From the NCBI RefSeq assembly GCF_036347135.1, contig NZ_CP108938.1, positions 2,108,001 to 2,172,000 of the forward strand: 64,000 nt of DNA. Direction: 5' to 3'. The first letter of the stretch is position 1, and every line of letters starts with the position of its first letter. Under the pieces are notes generated by a model. The model saw only the letters and a program-made list of their open reading frames with translations, had not been told where the DNA came from and searched no databases. Shown here in pieces: positions 25,787 through 35,311 of this stretch. A program made the translations under genes and the position numbers. The DNA comes from Streptomyces sp. NBC_00775 (GTDB taxonomy: Bacteria; Actinomycetota; Actinomycetes; Streptomycetales; Streptomycetaceae).

Positions 25787-25854
25787 ATTCCGTATTGCGG
25801 AAACTAACTTCTACTATCTGGAAGCAATGTAAGCGGAGCGGTGAGGAGCGTCAA
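25787..25854 (-). promoter_or_regulatory. gcl promoter and TTCCGCAATACGGAAT operator
   Basis: On the minus strand TTGACG (25854-25849) and TACATT (25831-25826) are separated by 17 bp, a near-consensus promoter. Below it, at 25802-25787, is TTCCGCAATACGGAAT, preceded by CTTCCA and AGAA with the same six-base gaps as at hyi. Position and orientation relative to the promoter agree at both genes. Confidence 0.78.
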
Positions 25855-25963
25855 GAGTGGGCAGGGGCGGGATCCGCCAAAGGTGTGGTGCGATGCCCCC
25901 TACCGGTATCCGGCGGAGGTTGTCGAACCGTTTCCCTGCCGCAGGCCCCCACCCTGGAGGACG

Positions 25964-26863
25964 ATGGACCCGCTGTCCCGACGTGACGTCCTGGAGTGGG
26001 CCATGGCCGAGAGCGTGCCGGTACGGTGCCCGGCCTGCCGCCGCGAGCATCTCTACGCGGCGCCGTCGTATCCATGCGTGTGCGGCGCGCCCGTGACGCC
26101 TCCGCTCGACCGCCTCGCGGATCCGTCGCCCGTCGCGCACCGCGTCTGGGACGACGACTGGGTCACGGTCCGCTGCGAGGCCTGCGGCCGCGACAGCCAG
26201 TGGCCCCACCCCGAGCTGGGCTGCTCCTGCGGGGCGATGCTGCGGATTCCGGTGCGAGGGGTACGGCGACCGCAGCGCGCGAAGCTCGCGCCGGGCACCG
26301 TCACCGACACACACCCCGACGGAAAAGGGGAATCCCGCGCACGAACCGCCCCGGACGCCCGCCCGCACACGGCCGACAGTGCGCCGGACGACGCGCGGGA
26401 CGGCGTGGCGGGCACCCCGCAGGACAGAGCCGGGTCACCGCGCGACACCGGGCGCCGGCCGCACGTCCCCTCCTCCGCACCCCGCCCGGCCTTCCAGCCG
26501 GTCACCATCCGTACCGCCCGGGACGCCGTCACCGCGGCCGCTCTGTATCTGCGCTGGCTCGGCTACCGCGACATCCGGCGGGCGGACCAGCGGCCGCCGT
26601 CCGGGATCGGGCTCGCCGCCCGTGGCATCCTGGCCCAGGTCGACCCCACCGTGCGCCCGGCCTCACTGCGCGACGTGGAGTGCCTGTGGCTGACGGCCAT
26701 GACGGAGTCGGCGGGGTGCGTGTACTTCTCCCTCGCGGGCTACGCCGACGACGCCCGCGCCCGTGCCGACACCCTCGGCGTCCCCCTCTTCGTGCTGGAC
26801 CTCACGGGAACCCCGCAGCCGGTGAACAGCCCGGCCGACGAACTCATCGCCACCACGGGCTGA
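25964..26863 (+). CDS. Hypothetical protein with two Cys-rich zinc-ribbon-like knuckles
   Basis: A 299-residue protein that I do not recognise as characterised. Residues about 17-90 hold two copies of a C-x2-C ... C-x-C pattern (CPACRREH with CVCGAP, then CEACGRDSQW with CSCGAM), most likely zinc knuckles. A disordered, charged linker follows (about 100-195). The C-terminal domain (RTARDAVTAAALYLRWLGY to YADDARARADTLGVPLFVLDL) has the secondary-structure order of a restriction-endonuclease-like (Mrr-type) domain, a weak resemblance only. The chosen ATG has GGAGG close by; a start 41 bp later and one 123 bp earlier are alternatives. Confidence 0.6.
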   Translation: MDPLSRRDVLEWAMAESVPVRCPACRREHLYAAPSYPCVCGAPVTPPLDRLADPSPVAHRVWDDDWVTVRCEACGRDSQWPHPELGCSCGAMLRIPVRGVRRPQRAKLAPGTVTDTHPDGKGESRARTAPDARPHTADSAPDDARDGVAGTPQDRAGSPRDTGRRPHVPSSAPRPAFQPVTIRTARDAVTAAALYLRWLGYRDIRRADQRPPSGIGLAARGILAQVDPTVRPASLRDVECLWLTAMTESAGCVYFSLAGYADDARARADTLGVPLFVLDLTGTPQPVNSPADELIATTG

Positions 26864-26904
26864 CCCCGACGCGCGCTAAGCGCTCCGCTGGATGTGCCGC
26901 GGTA

Positions 26905-26969
26905 TGCCGTCGATCGTCTGCGGCATCGTCGTGGCTGGTCGCGCAGTTCCCCGCGCCCCTTCAGGGCGC
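26905..26969. repeat. Streptomyces-type intergenic repeat with GCGCCC hairpin
   Basis: The 138-bp convergent gap contains ggctggtcgcgcagttcccc followed by GCGCCC-N5-GGGCGC. This string resembles a high-copy intergenic element that I recall from many Streptomyces genomes, where it ends in a GC-rich hairpin and may act as a terminator. A second short inverted repeat, GCGGaaCCGC, follows at 26971. Confidence 0.5.
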
Positions 26970-27001
26970 TGCGGAACCGCAGCGGACTTCACCCGACCTG
27001 C

Positions 27002-28609
27002 TTAGTCGGCGTACGTCTCCCGCAGCTCGATCTTCCGCACCTTCCCCGAGACCGTCATCGGGAAGGCCTCCAGGATCCTCAGCCGGCTGGGGATCTTGTA
27101 GTGCGCCAGCTGCCCCTCGCAGAAGGACCGCAGCTCCTCCAGGGTGAGCGGGTCGGCCTGGTCGCGCGGGATGACGCAGGCGAGCACCTCCTCGCCGTAC
27201 CGCTCATGAGGTACGCCGACCACCTGGACGTCGGCGATCTTCGGGTGGGCGTAGAGGAACTCCTCGATCTCGCGCGGGTAGATGTTCTCGCCGCCCCTGA
27301 TGATCATGTCCTTGATGCGCCCGACGATCTCGACGTAGCCGTCCTCGCGCATCACGGCCAGGTCCCCGGTGTGCATCCAGCGGCCGGGGTCGATGGCCTC
27401 GGCGGTCTTCTCGGGCTCGTTCCAGTAGCCGAGCATCACGCTGTAGCCGCGGGTGCACAGCTCGCCGGCGGTGCCGCGCGGCTCGGTCACGCCGTCCACC
27501 GGGTCGACGACCTTCACCTCGATGTGCGGGAGGACCCGGCCGACGGTGCCCGTGCGGTGCTCCAGGTCGTCGTCCCGCCGCGTCTGCAGGGACACCGGCG
27601 AGGTCTCGGTCATGCCGTAGCAGATGGACACCTCCTCCATGTGCATCTCGGCGACCACGCGTTTCATCACCTCGACCGGGCAGGGCGAGCCCGCCATGAT
27701 GCCGGTGCGCAGCGACGAGAGGTCGTACGTCCCGAAGTCGGGGAGGTTCAACTCCGCGATGAACATGGTCGGTACGCCGTACAGCGAGGTGCAGCGCTCG
27801 TCCTGGACCGCTTGGAGCGTCGCCGCCGGGTCGAAGGACGGCGCGGGAATGACCATGCACGCGCCGTGCGAGGTCGCGGCGAGATTGCCCATCACCATGC
27901 CGAAGCAGTGGTAGAACGGCACCGGGATACAGATCCGGTCCTGCTCCGTGTAGGCGATCATCTCGCCCACGAAATAACCGTTGTTGAGGATGTTGTGGTG
28001 GGAGAGGGTGGCCCCCTTGGGGAAGCCCGTCGTCCCCGAGGTGTACTGGATGTTGATCGGGTCGTCGCAGGACAGCTCGCTCTTGCGGGTCCAGAAGTCC
28101 TCGTACAGGTCGGGGGTTCCGCGCCTGATCAGCGCATCCCAGCTCGGGTCGCCGATGTACACGGTCTCGCGCAACTGCGGGCATTTTCCTCGGACTTGCT
28201 CGACCATCGCCCGGTAGTCGCTCGCCTTGTGACGGAACGAGGCGAAGAGCAGCGAGATCCCGGCCTGCTGGAGAACGTACTCGACCTCGTGGGTGCGGTA
28301 GGCCGGATTGATGTTCACCATGATCGCGCCGATGCGGGCGGTGGCGTACTGGACGAGCACCCACTCGGGGCAGTTGACCGCCCAGATGCCCACCCGGTCG
28401 CCCTTGGCGACTCCACTGGCGAGCAGCGCGAACGCCAACTGGTCGACGGCGGTGGCGAATTGGACGTATGTCCAGCGCCGCCCGGACGGCACGTCGACGA
28501 GCGCCTCCCGGTTCGGCCAGGCCTCGACCGCCCGGTCCAGGCTGGCCCCGATGGTGTCCCCGAGCAGGGACGTTCCGCTCGTCCCGTGCGTGTACGACGG
28601 TTCGGTCAC
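27002..28609 (-). CDS. AMP-dependent acyl-CoA ligase (FadD-like)
   Basis: A 535-residue adenylate-forming enzyme activating a carboxylic acid to its CoA thioester. Motifs: [18 protein letters not shown] (P-loop A3), [11 protein letters not shown] (A5), the [28 protein letters not shown] run (A7), [20 protein letters not shown] (A8) and the catalytic Lys in [14 protein letters not shown] (A10). The sequence type is that of medium/long-chain fatty-acyl or acetoacetyl-CoA ligases; the true substrate is open. It overlaps the upstream ligase gene by 4 bp, so the two are made together. Confidence 0.9.
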   Translation of the reverse strand: MTEPSYTHGTSGTSLLGDTIGASLDRAVEAWPNREALVDVPSGRRWTYVQFATAVDQLAFALLASGVAKGDRVGIWAVNCPEWVLVQYATARIGAIMVNINPAYRTHEVEYVLQQAGISLLFASFRHKASDYRAMVEQVRGKCPQLRETVYIGDPSWDALIRRGTPDLYEDFWTRKSELSCDDPINIQYTSGTTGFPKGATLSHHNILNNGYFVGEMIAYTEQDRICIPVPFYHCFGMVMGNLAATSHGACMVIPAPSFDPAATLQAVQDERCTSLYGVPTMFIAELNLPDFGTYDLSSLRTGIMAGSPCPVEVMKRVVAEMHMEEVSICYGMTETSPVSLQTRRDDDLEHRTGTVGRVLPHIEVKVVDPVDGVTEPRGTAGELCTRGYSVMLGYWNEPEKTAEAIDPGRWMHTGDLAVMREDGYVEIVGRIKDMIIRGGENIYPREIEEFLYAHPKIADVQVVGVPHERYGEEVLACVIPRDQADPLTLEELRSFCEGQLAHYKIPSRLRILEAFPMTVSGKVRKIELRETYAD

Positions 28610-30285
28610 CGGAAGTCCTCCTCGCGGTACTCGGCGTCGGAGCCCGCGGCCGTGGCCTCGCGGAGCTCGATCCGGCGGATCTTGCCGGACACGGTCTTGG
28701 GGAGGGCGCCGAACTCCAGGCGGCGGATGCGCTTGTACGGTGCGAGGACCGTGCGCGAGTGCTCGAAGAGCACCTTGGCGGTATCGGGGCCCGGCTCGTA
28801 ACCCGCCGCGAGGACGATGTACGCCTTCGGCACGGCGAGCCGCAGTTCGTCGGGGGCCGGTACGACAGCCGCCTCCGCGACCGCCTCGTGCTCCAGCAGC
28901 GCGCTCTCCAGCTCGAAGGGAGAGATCTTGTAATCACTGGCTTTGAAGACGTCGTCCGCTCGGCCCACGTACGTGATGTAGCCGTCGGCGTCGCGCGCGC
29001 CGATGTCGCCGGTGCGGTAGTAGCCGCCCGCCATGGCCTCGGCGGTGCGGTCGGCGTCGCCGTGGTAGCCGGTCATCAGGCCCACGGGCCGCGCCGACAG
29101 ATCGAGCGCGATCTCCCCCTCCGGTGCCCCGGGCGCGCCCGACACCGGGTCGAGCAGTTCGACGCGGAAGCCGGGGCTGGGCCGTCCCATCGAGCCCGTC
29201 TTGAGCTGCTGCCCCGGGCTGTTGGAGACCTGGACGGCCGTCTCGGTCTGCCCGAAGCCGTCCCGGATGGTGACGCCCCAGGCGCGCCGCACCTGATCGA
29301 TGACCTCGGGGTTGAGCGGCTCGCCCGCGGCGACGGCCTCGCGCGGCGGCGTGCGCAGCTGCGTCAGGTCGGCCTGGATGAGCATGCGCCAGACGGTGGG
29401 CGGGGCGCAGAACGTGGTCACGCCCGCCCGGTCCATCTCGGCCATCAGCCGGCCCGCGTCGAAGCGTGTGTAGTTGTGGATGAAGACGGTCGCCTCCGCG
29501 TTCCAGGGCGCGAAGAGGTTGGACCAGGCGTGCTTGGCCCAGCCGGGCGAGGAGATGTTCAGGTGCACGTCTCCGGGCTTGAGCCCGACCCAGTACATGG
29601 TCGCCAGATGGCCGACCGGGTACGAGACGTGCGTGTGCTCGACGAGTTTGGGGCGAGCGGTGGTGCCCGAGGTGAAGTAGAGCATCAGCGGGTCGTCCGA
29701 CCGGGTGGGCCCGTCGGGTGCGAAGGCCGGGTCGGCGGCGTACGTCTCCTCGTACGGCCGCCAGCCGGGACGCGACCCGCCGACGGTGATCCGGGTGTAG
29801 TCGCCGGGCACCTCGTCGAACTTCTCGGCGTCCTCGGCGCGGACGACGACATGCCGGACCCGGCCGCGCTCGACGCGGTCGCGCAGGTCGGCGGCGCCGA
29901 GCAGCGGGGTGGCCGGGATGACGACGGCGCGCAGCTTCATCGCGGCGAGGGCCGTCTCCCACAGTTCGGCCTGGTTGCCCAGCATGACGAGGATGCGGTC
30001 CTCGGCGCCCACGCCCTGCGCGCGCAGCCAGTTGGCCACCTGGTCCGAGCGCTCGGCCATCCCGGCGAAGGAGACCTCGGTGCGCTCGCCGTCCTCCTCG
30101 ACGATGTGCAGGGCGGTGCGGTCGTTGCCGCGCGCGATGACGTCGAACCAGTCGAGTGCCCAGTTGAAGTACTGCGGGCGGGGCCAGCCGAAACCCTCGT
30201 AGGCCGTCGCGTAGTCCTCGCGGTGCGTCAGCAGGAAGTCCCGCGCGGCGCGAAACTCGTCGGTCGCGCTCGTCGTCGCCGTCAT
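28606..30285 (-). CDS. AMP-dependent acyl-CoA synthetase (MACS/Acs-like)
   Basis: A 559-residue adenylate-forming ligase, distinct from its partner. The A3 motif is [18 protein letters not shown]5 is [11 protein letters not shown]7 is [16 protein letters not shown]8 is [20 protein letters not shown] and A10 is [14 protein letters not shown]. Long spacing before A3 and a tryptophan-rich N-terminus ([14 protein letters not shown]) are typical of the acetyl/medium-chain-acyl CoA synthetase group. It is the first gene of the pair and is divergent from a GAF-LuxR regulator 102 bp away that may control it. Confidence 0.9.
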   Translation of the reverse strand: MTATTSATDEFRAARDFLLTHREDYATAYEGFGWPRPQYFNWALDWFDVIARGNDRTALHIVEEDGERTEVSFAGMAERSDQVANWLRAQGVGAEDRILVMLGNQAELWETALAAMKLRAVVIPATPLLGAADLRDRVERGRVRHVVVRAEDAEKFDEVPGDYTRITVGGSRPGWRPYEETYAADPAFAPDGPTRSDDPLMLYFTSGTTARPKLVEHTHVSYPVGHLATMYWVGLKPGDVHLNISSPGWAKHAWSNLFAPWNAEATVFIHNYTRFDAGRLMAEMDRAGVTTFCAPPTVWRMLIQADLTQLRTPPREAVAAGEPLNPEVIDQVRRAWGVTIRDGFGQTETAVQVSNSPGQQLKTGSMGRPSPGFRVELLDPVSGAPGAPEGEIALDLSARPVGLMTGYHGDADRTAEAMAGGYYRTGDIGARDADGYITYVGRADDVFKASDYKISPFELESALLEHEAVAEAAVVPAPDELRLAVPKAYIVLAAGYEPGPDTAKVLFEHSRTVLAPYKRIRRLEFGALPKTVSGKIRRIELREATAAGSDAEYREEDFR

Positions 30286-30386
30286 GTGTCCTCCTCGTTG
30301 CCGGACAGCCGCCTACCATCGTGTATTCCGTGATGCAGGTCTCACCACCCCCGAACGGGGGTGCGCCGCGACGAAGGGGCGATCAG

Positions 30387-31226
30387 GTGGCACAAGACGC
30401 AGCCGAGGCGGTGGAGATGCGGGGCGCGCTGGTACGGCTGCGGCGCGCCACGGGGCTGCCGGTCGCCTTCGGCGGCCTGGTCGAGCCCGGGCGCCAGCAG
30501 ATGCGCATCACCGAACTCAGCGGAACGGCGACGGCCGCGCTCAGCGCGCTCGCGGTGTCCTCGGGCAACGGCCTGGGCGGCAAGGCGGTGGCCCTCGCCC
30601 GGCCGTGCGCGGTGACGGACTACTCGGCCTCGCGGCAGATCAGCCACGAGTACGACATGGCGGTCGCCACCGAGGGGCTGTGCTCCGTTCTCGCGGTCCC
30701 CGTCGTCGTACGCCGCCGGGTGCGGGGCGTGTTGTACGGCGCCCTGCGGACGGCCCAGCCGCTGGGTGACCGCACGCTCGGCGCGGCCGTCGCGGCGGCC
30801 CGGGACGTGGAGCAGGCACTGGTCGTCCGGGACGAGGCGCGGGACCTGCTGGCGGCCGCGCGGGAGCCAGGACCGGCGGCGGGACGCGCCGCGTGGGAGG
30901 AGGTGCGCGAGGCGCACGGGGTGCTGCGGGCGCTGGCGCCGCGGATCGTCGACCCGGCGTTGCGCGCCGAACTCCTCGCCGTGTGCGGGCGCCTGGCCGA
31001 CGCGGCGTCACCGTCCCCCGCCGCGCGGCACGTCGGCCTCGCCCCCCGCGAGGTGGACGTCCTCGCCTGTGTCGCGTCGGGCGCGACCAACGCGGCGGCC
31101 GCACAGCGGCTCGGGCTGCGCGCGGAGACCGTGAAGGGGTATCTGCGCTCCGCCATGCGGAAGCTCGGGGCCCACACCCGGTGGGAGGCGGTGGTCGCCG
31201 CGCGACGGGCCGGACTGCTGCCGTAG
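30387..31226 (+). CDS. GAF-domain LuxR-type transcriptional regulator
   Basis: A 279-residue regulator. A GAF-like sensor domain covers about residues 15-150 (MRITELSGTAT, GKAVALARPCAVTDY, CSVLAVPVVVRRRVRGVLYG), and a LuxR/FixJ-type helix-turn-helix lies at the end (LAPREVDVLACVASGATN, then LRAETVKGYLRSAMRKLGA). There is no receiver Asp, so it probably responds to a small ligand. The GTG start has AAGGGG seven bases upstream; an in-frame GTG 66 bp earlier is possible but lacks one. It is divergent from the acyl-CoA ligase pair, which makes these its likely targets. Confidence 0.85.
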   Translation: MAQDAAEAVEMRGALVRLRRATGLPVAFGGLVEPGRQQMRITELSGTATAALSALAVSSGNGLGGKAVALARPCAVTDYSASRQISHEYDMAVATEGLCSVLAVPVVVRRRVRGVLYGALRTAQPLGDRTLGAAVAAARDVEQALVVRDEARDLLAAAREPGPAAGRAAWEEVREAHGVLRALAPRIVDPALRAELLAVCGRLADAASPSPAARHVGLAPREVDVLACVASGATNAAAAQRLGLRAETVKGYLRSAMRKLGAHTRWEAVVAARRAGLLP

Positions 31227-31268
31227 GGAGGGCACCCTCCTGGCGCTTTCCATTCAATCCTTGGCGCC

Positions 31269-31298
31269 TTGAAATGACTTATGCGGACCCCCTGTTAT
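31269..31298 (+). promoter_or_regulatory. Putative promoter of the large LuxR regulator
   Basis: TTGAAA and TGTTAT with an 18-bp spacer, in an unusually AT-rich patch of this 157-bp gap. A second AT-rich hexamer, TAATAT at 31343, is nearer the gene and could be an alternative -10. Confidence 0.35.
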
Positions 31299-31383
31299 TT
31301 CCCTCACCACCCCGACGGTCCGAAATTCAAAGAGACATTGCCTAATATTGGCCCGGACACGACACACGAGGGGAGCGGTGACC

Positions 31384-34188
31384 GTGCGAGGGGACTTCAA
31401 GGAACCTGCGAGACCCCGCCCCGACCTGGTCATCGGCCGGGCGGAACTCTTCGCGGGGGCGCGTGAGCAGCTCTCCGGCGGAGGCAGCGTGCTGGTGCAC
31501 GGCCCCGCGGGAATAGGAAAGTCGACCGTCCTGCGGGCGTTGGCCGTGGAATGCGCCGAATCGGCACGGACCGTGTTGCGCTGCTCGGCGACCGAGTCCG
31601 AATCCCATCTCCCCTTCCTCGCACTGGCCGACCTCCTCGGCCTGGTCGTGGACGAGGTCTCCGACCGGCTGCCCGCCCCCCAGCGCACCGCCCTGGAGTC
31701 GGCGCTCACCGGGCGCGGCGAATCCACCCTCCAGCGCGACGGTCTGGCGCTGCGGCTCGCGGTGCTGTCGGTGCTGCGGGCGCTGGCCGCCCAGGGCCCG
31801 GTGCTGATCGTCGCCGACGACCTGCAGTGGCTGGACCCGGCCAGTGCCGAGCTGCTCGGCTTCGCCGCCCGCCGCCTCGGCGGCATGCCCGTACGGATGC
31901 TGTGCGCGGTACGCACCGACACGGAGCCCCAGGGCCAAGAGCACGACCGCTATCTACGCGCGTCCCCGCCGGAGACCCTGGCCGTGCGGATCAACCCGCT
32001 CTCCCGCGCCCATATGGCCGAACTCCTCAGTCACCGCGGCTACACCGGCCTGCCCCGCTCCACCGTGCGGGACATCCACCGCACGAGCGGCGGCAACCCC
32101 CTGTTCGCGCTGGAACTGGGCCGCGCCCTCGCCGAGTCCCCGACCCCGCCGAGCCCGGGCGAGCCGCTCCCCGTGCCGACCTCGCTGCGCGCGCTCGTGC
32201 TGAGCCGCCTGGACATGCTGTCCGCCGAGGCCCGGCGCACCCTGCTCGTGGCGAGCGCGGGAGCCCGCCCCACGCTGGCGCTGCTGCACGCCGCCGGCCG
32301 CGAGAACGCCGAGGCGGAAACCGCCTCGGCCGCGGCGCTCGGACTGCTCGCGACGGAACGCGAGACACCCGGCATCCGGTTCGCGCATCCCCTCGTCTCC
32401 GCCGCCCTGTACGCGGAGGCGAGCGCCCAGGAGCGGCGCGCCGCGCACACCGCGCTGTCCACGGCGGCCTCCGATCCCATCGAGCGGGCCCGGCACCTCG
32501 CCCTGGCCACCACCGGCACGGACCCGGAGGTCGCCGCCCGGCTCGGCGAGGCCGCGGCCGCCGCCCGGGACCGCGGCGCGCCCTCGGTCGCCGCGGGGCT
32601 GGGCCTGCTCGCGGCCCGGCACACTCCGGCCGACACCGTGCCCGGTCCGGACGAACGGCGGCTGCAGGCCGCCGAGGACGCGCTGACGGCCGGGGAGACG
32701 GACCTCGCCCGGGACATCGCGCGCCAGGTGCTGGCCCACGCCACCGGACCGGCGGACCGGGTGCGGGCCTGGATGGTCGTCATCGACGCCGCGGGGCATG
32801 CCATGGCCGAGATCGACGCCGTCTTCCCGCACGCGCTCGCGGACGCGGGCGACGACCCGGGGCTGCTCGCCCTCGTCCGCTACCAACTGGCCTGGCGGGC
32901 CCTGCTCATGGAAGGCGAGATGGCCAAGGCCCGCGAGGAGGCCGCCAGTGCCGCGCGGCTCGCGGCCCGCGCCGGGGACCGGCCCACCGAACTCCTCGCG
33001 CTGGGCTTCCAGGCGCAGATGGAGACCCTGATGGGGCACCCGGACGCCCCGGCGACCATCCAGCGGGCGATGCGCGAGCCGCAGGACCCCCGGGTGGCGT
33101 GCGACCACAACGGCGCCGGTGCCGCCCGCTTCCGCTGGCTGATCATGGGCGACCAGCTCGCCGAGGCCCGTACGACCATCACCGCACTGCTGCGCGAGGT
33201 GCAGCGGCGCGGCATGGTCGAGAGCGAGGTGCACTTCCTGCGCGGGCTCGCCGAGACCGAGTTGCGCTCCGGGCACTGCGGCCGGGCCCTCGACCTGGCC
33301 CGCGAGAGTCTGCGGCTCGCCCGCGACACGGGGATCGGGGAGGCGGCCACCGCCATGTTCACCTCGCTCGCCGAGGCCGCGGGCGGCGACGTGGACCGTG
33401 CGCTCGCCCTCGCCCGGGAGGCCGTGGACCGCGCCGAGGAGGACGGCGACCTGATCTACCTCTCGCGCGCCCTGGGTGCCCTCGGGCACGCCCAGCTGGT
33501 CGCCGGGGACGCCGCGGCGGCGGTCCAGTCCCTGCGGCGGGTACGGGAGCTGGAGGAGGGGCTCGGCGTCATCGACCCCGCGCGCGGCCGCTGGCACGGC
33601 GACCTCGCCGAGGCGCTCGTACGGATCGGGGAGCCCGTCGAGGCGCAGGACGTCATCGACGTCACCCGGCAGCGGGCCCTGCGGCTCGAACGCGAGAGCG
33701 TCCTCGCCGTCCTCGACCGCGCCGAGGCGCTCGTACGCGCGGCACGCGGCGAACAGGGCTCCGCCGAACGCCAGCTGACCTCCGCTCAGGACCGCCTCGC
33801 CAAGCTGGGCTACGGCCTGGAGGAAGCGCGCGCCGCGTACGCCCTCGCGGGCCTGCGCACCCACCGGCCCGGACCCACCTCGTACGACGAGGCGGCCCGC
33901 CTCTTCCGCCGCTGCCGCGCCCTGCCCTGGCTCCGCCAGGCCGAGTCCGCGTCCACCACCCATCCGGCCGCGCCGCCCCTCGCCTCCGCCGCGCTCGACA
34001 CCCTCGCCGCGACCGAACGCCAGGTCGCCGCCCTCGTCATGGAGGGCGCCACCAACCGCGAGATCGCCGCGCGCCTGTTCATCAGTGTGAAGACGGTCGA
34101 GGCGACCCTCACACGGGTGTACCGGAAGTTGGGGATCCGCTCGCGGGTGGACATAGTCAGGCTGGCGGCGGGGCGGAGGACCGGCTGA
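31384..34188 (+). CDS. Large ATP-binding LuxR-family regulator (LAL type)
   Basis: A 934-residue regulator of the MalT/LAL type. The N-terminal AAA/STAND ATPase has Walker A in HGPAGIGKST near residue 45 and Walker B in VLIVADDLQWLD. A long alpha-helical, tetratricopeptide-like middle follows. The C-terminal LuxR domain is TERQVAALVMEGATNREIA with ARLFISVKTVEATLTRVYR. GAGGGGAG eight bases before GTG supports the start; an in-frame start 36 bp upstream lacks it. It reads toward a secreted trypsin gene 234 bp downstream whose promoter region contains several palindromes, so that gene is a candidate target. Confidence 0.92.
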   Translation: MRGDFKEPARPRPDLVIGRAELFAGAREQLSGGGSVLVHGPAGIGKSTVLRALAVECAESARTVLRCSATESESHLPFLALADLLGLVVDEVSDRLPAPQRTALESALTGRGESTLQRDGLALRLAVLSVLRALAAQGPVLIVADDLQWLDPASAELLGFAARRLGGMPVRMLCAVRTDTEPQGQEHDRYLRASPPETLAVRINPLSRAHMAELLSHRGYTGLPRSTVRDIHRTSGGNPLFALELGRALAESPTPPSPGEPLPVPTSLRALVLSRLDMLSAEARRTLLVASAGARPTLALLHAAGRENAEAETASAAALGLLATERETPGIRFAHPLVSAALYAEASAQERRAAHTALSTAASDPIERARHLALATTGTDPEVAARLGEAAAAARDRGAPSVAAGLGLLAARHTPADTVPGPDERRLQAAEDALTAGETDLARDIARQVLAHATGPADRVRAWMVVIDAAGHAMAEIDAVFPHALADAGDDPGLLALVRYQLAWRALLMEGEMAKAREEAASAARLAARAGDRPTELLALGFQAQMETLMGHPDAPATIQRAMREPQDPRVACDHNGAGAARFRWLIMGDQLAEARTTITALLREVQRRGMVESEVHFLRGLAETELRSGHCGRALDLARESLRLARDTGIGEAATAMFTSLAEAAGGDVDRALALAREAVDRAEEDGDLIYLSRALGALGHAQLVAGDAAAAVQSLRRVRELEEGLGVIDPARGRWHGDLAEALVRIGEPVEAQDVIDVTRQRALRLERESVLAVLDRAEALVRAARGEQGSAERQLTSAQDRLAKLGYGLEEARAAYALAGLRTHRPGPTSYDEAARLFRRCRALPWLRQAESASTTHPAAPPLASAALDTLAATERQVAALVMEGATNREIAARLFISVKTVEATLTRVYRKLGIRSRVDIVRLAAGRRTG

Positions 34189-34272
34189 GCCGGACCCCAG
34201 GTCGGGACCAACCGGGTGACACAGGACGCTAAACCCCGGCTCCCTCGGCCAAGGGTTTTCCCTCCTCCAACT

Positions 34273-34314
34273 CCCCTAGGGGCTTCCCTGCTTGGAAGCG
34301 GAGCTCTCCGCTTC
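34273..34314. promoter_or_regulatory. Palindrome cluster before the trypsin gene
   Basis: Three overlapping or adjacent inverted repeats: CCCCTAGGGG (34273-34282), GCTTCC-N6-GGAAGC (34282-34299) and GAAGCGGAG-CT-CTCCGCTTC (34295-34314). They stand 108 bp before the trypsin start and are good candidates for dimeric LuxR binding; the last could also be a transcript hairpin. Confidence 0.45.
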
Positions 34315-34421
34315 TAGCGTGAACCCCGTGCCGCTCGCTCGGGCACACGGTGCCACCCACAGGCACCGTGCTCACCCCCCACACCCGTGCGTCCCCCCAC
34401 CGGCAAACTCCAAGGAGACCC

Positions 34422-35213
34422 ATGTTCGGGCTCAACCGCGCCAAGAAGACCGCCGCCGTCTGTGCGGCGACCGCTGCCGCCGCCGCGACCGCACTGCTCG
34501 GCGCCCCCTCCGCCGTAGCCGCGCCCCAGCCGATCGTCGGTGGCACGACGACCACGACGACCGCGTACCCGTTCATGATGCAGATCACGGACGCCTCCCA
34601 GAACCAGTTCTGCGGTGGCACCCTGGTCGCCGCCAACAAGGTGGTCACGGCCGCCCACTGTATGGTCGGCGAGACCACCAGCAGCATCCGCGTCGTCGGC
34701 GGCAGAACGTACCTGAACGGCACGAACGGCACCGTCAGCAAGGTCAGCAAGATCTGGATCAACCCCGACTACACGGACGCCACCAACGGTGACGACGTGG
34801 CCGTACTGACCCTGTCGACGTCGATGTCGTACACCACGGCGAAGTACGTCGCCTCCACGGACACCAGCGTGTACGCGACCGGCACCACCGCCCGCATCGT
34901 CGGCTGGGGCACCACCTCCGAGAGCGGCAGCTCCTCCAACCAGCTGCGGACCGCGACCGTCCCGATCGTGTCCAACTCCAGCTGCGCCAGCTCGTACGGC
35001 TCCGACTTCGTGGCCTCCGACATGGTCTGCGCCGGATACACCTCCGGCGGCGTCGACACCTGCCAGGGCGACAGCGGCGGCCCGCTGCTCATCGGCGGCG
35101 TCCTGGCAGGCATCACCTCCTGGGGCGAGGGCTGCGCGGAGGCCGGCTACCCCGGTGTCTACACCCGCCTGACGACCTTCTCCAGCCTGGTGACCACGCA
35201 GGTCAACTCGTAG
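34422..35213 (+). CDS. Secreted trypsin-like serine protease (family S1)
   Basis: A 263-residue preproprotein. A long Ala-rich signal peptide ends near residue 33 (GAPSAVA), a four-residue propeptide APQP follows, and the mature enzyme starts with IVGG at residue 38. The triad is complete: His in VTAAHC, Asp in DDVAVLTL and Ser in CQGDSGGP. The Asp six residues before that Ser (in VDTCQGD) gives trypsin specificity for Arg/Lys. Six Cys can pair as in Streptomyces griseus trypsin. AAGGAG precedes the ATG. A strong terminator follows, so it is monocistronic. Confidence 0.95.
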   Translation: MFGLNRAKKTAAVCAATAAAAATALLGAPSAVAAPQPIVGGTTTTTTAYPFMMQITDASQNQFCGGTLVAANKVVTAAHCMVGETTSSIRVVGGRTYLNGTNGTVSKVSKIWINPDYTDATNGDDVAVLTLSTSMSYTTAKYVASTDTSVYATGTTARIVGWGTTSESGSSSNQLRTATVPIVSNSSCASSYGSDFVASDMVCAGYTSGGVDTCQGDSGGPLLIGGVLAGITSWGEGCAEAGYPGVYTRLTTFSSLVTTQVNS

Positions 35214-35251
35214 TCACCGATGAACTCCTGAGAACCCCTCAGGTGAATGCC

Positions 35252-35294
35252 AGGGGGCGCTGCGAGCCACCACGAGCGGCCCGCAGCGCCCCCT
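35252..35294. terminator. Bidirectional terminator hairpin after trypsin
   Basis: A perfect 13-bp stem (AGGGGGCGCTGCG) with a 17-base loop, in the 98-bp convergent gap. A smaller CCTGAG-N4-CTCAGG repeat precedes it at about 35227. Confidence 0.82.
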
Positions 35295-35311
35295 ATCCAC
35301 TCTCGAACCCT

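Noticed and set aside
23167..25986. Plus-strand open frame of 939 codons
   Set aside because: It is antisense to gcl and the hydrolase; composition (Val, Gly, Asp, Arg rich) is that expected from the opposite strand of high-GC genes.
31551..34232. Plus-strand 893-codon frame
   Set aside because: It is a shifted frame of the LAL regulator with Arg/Pro/Ala-rich nonsense sequence; the other frame has Walker and LuxR motifs.
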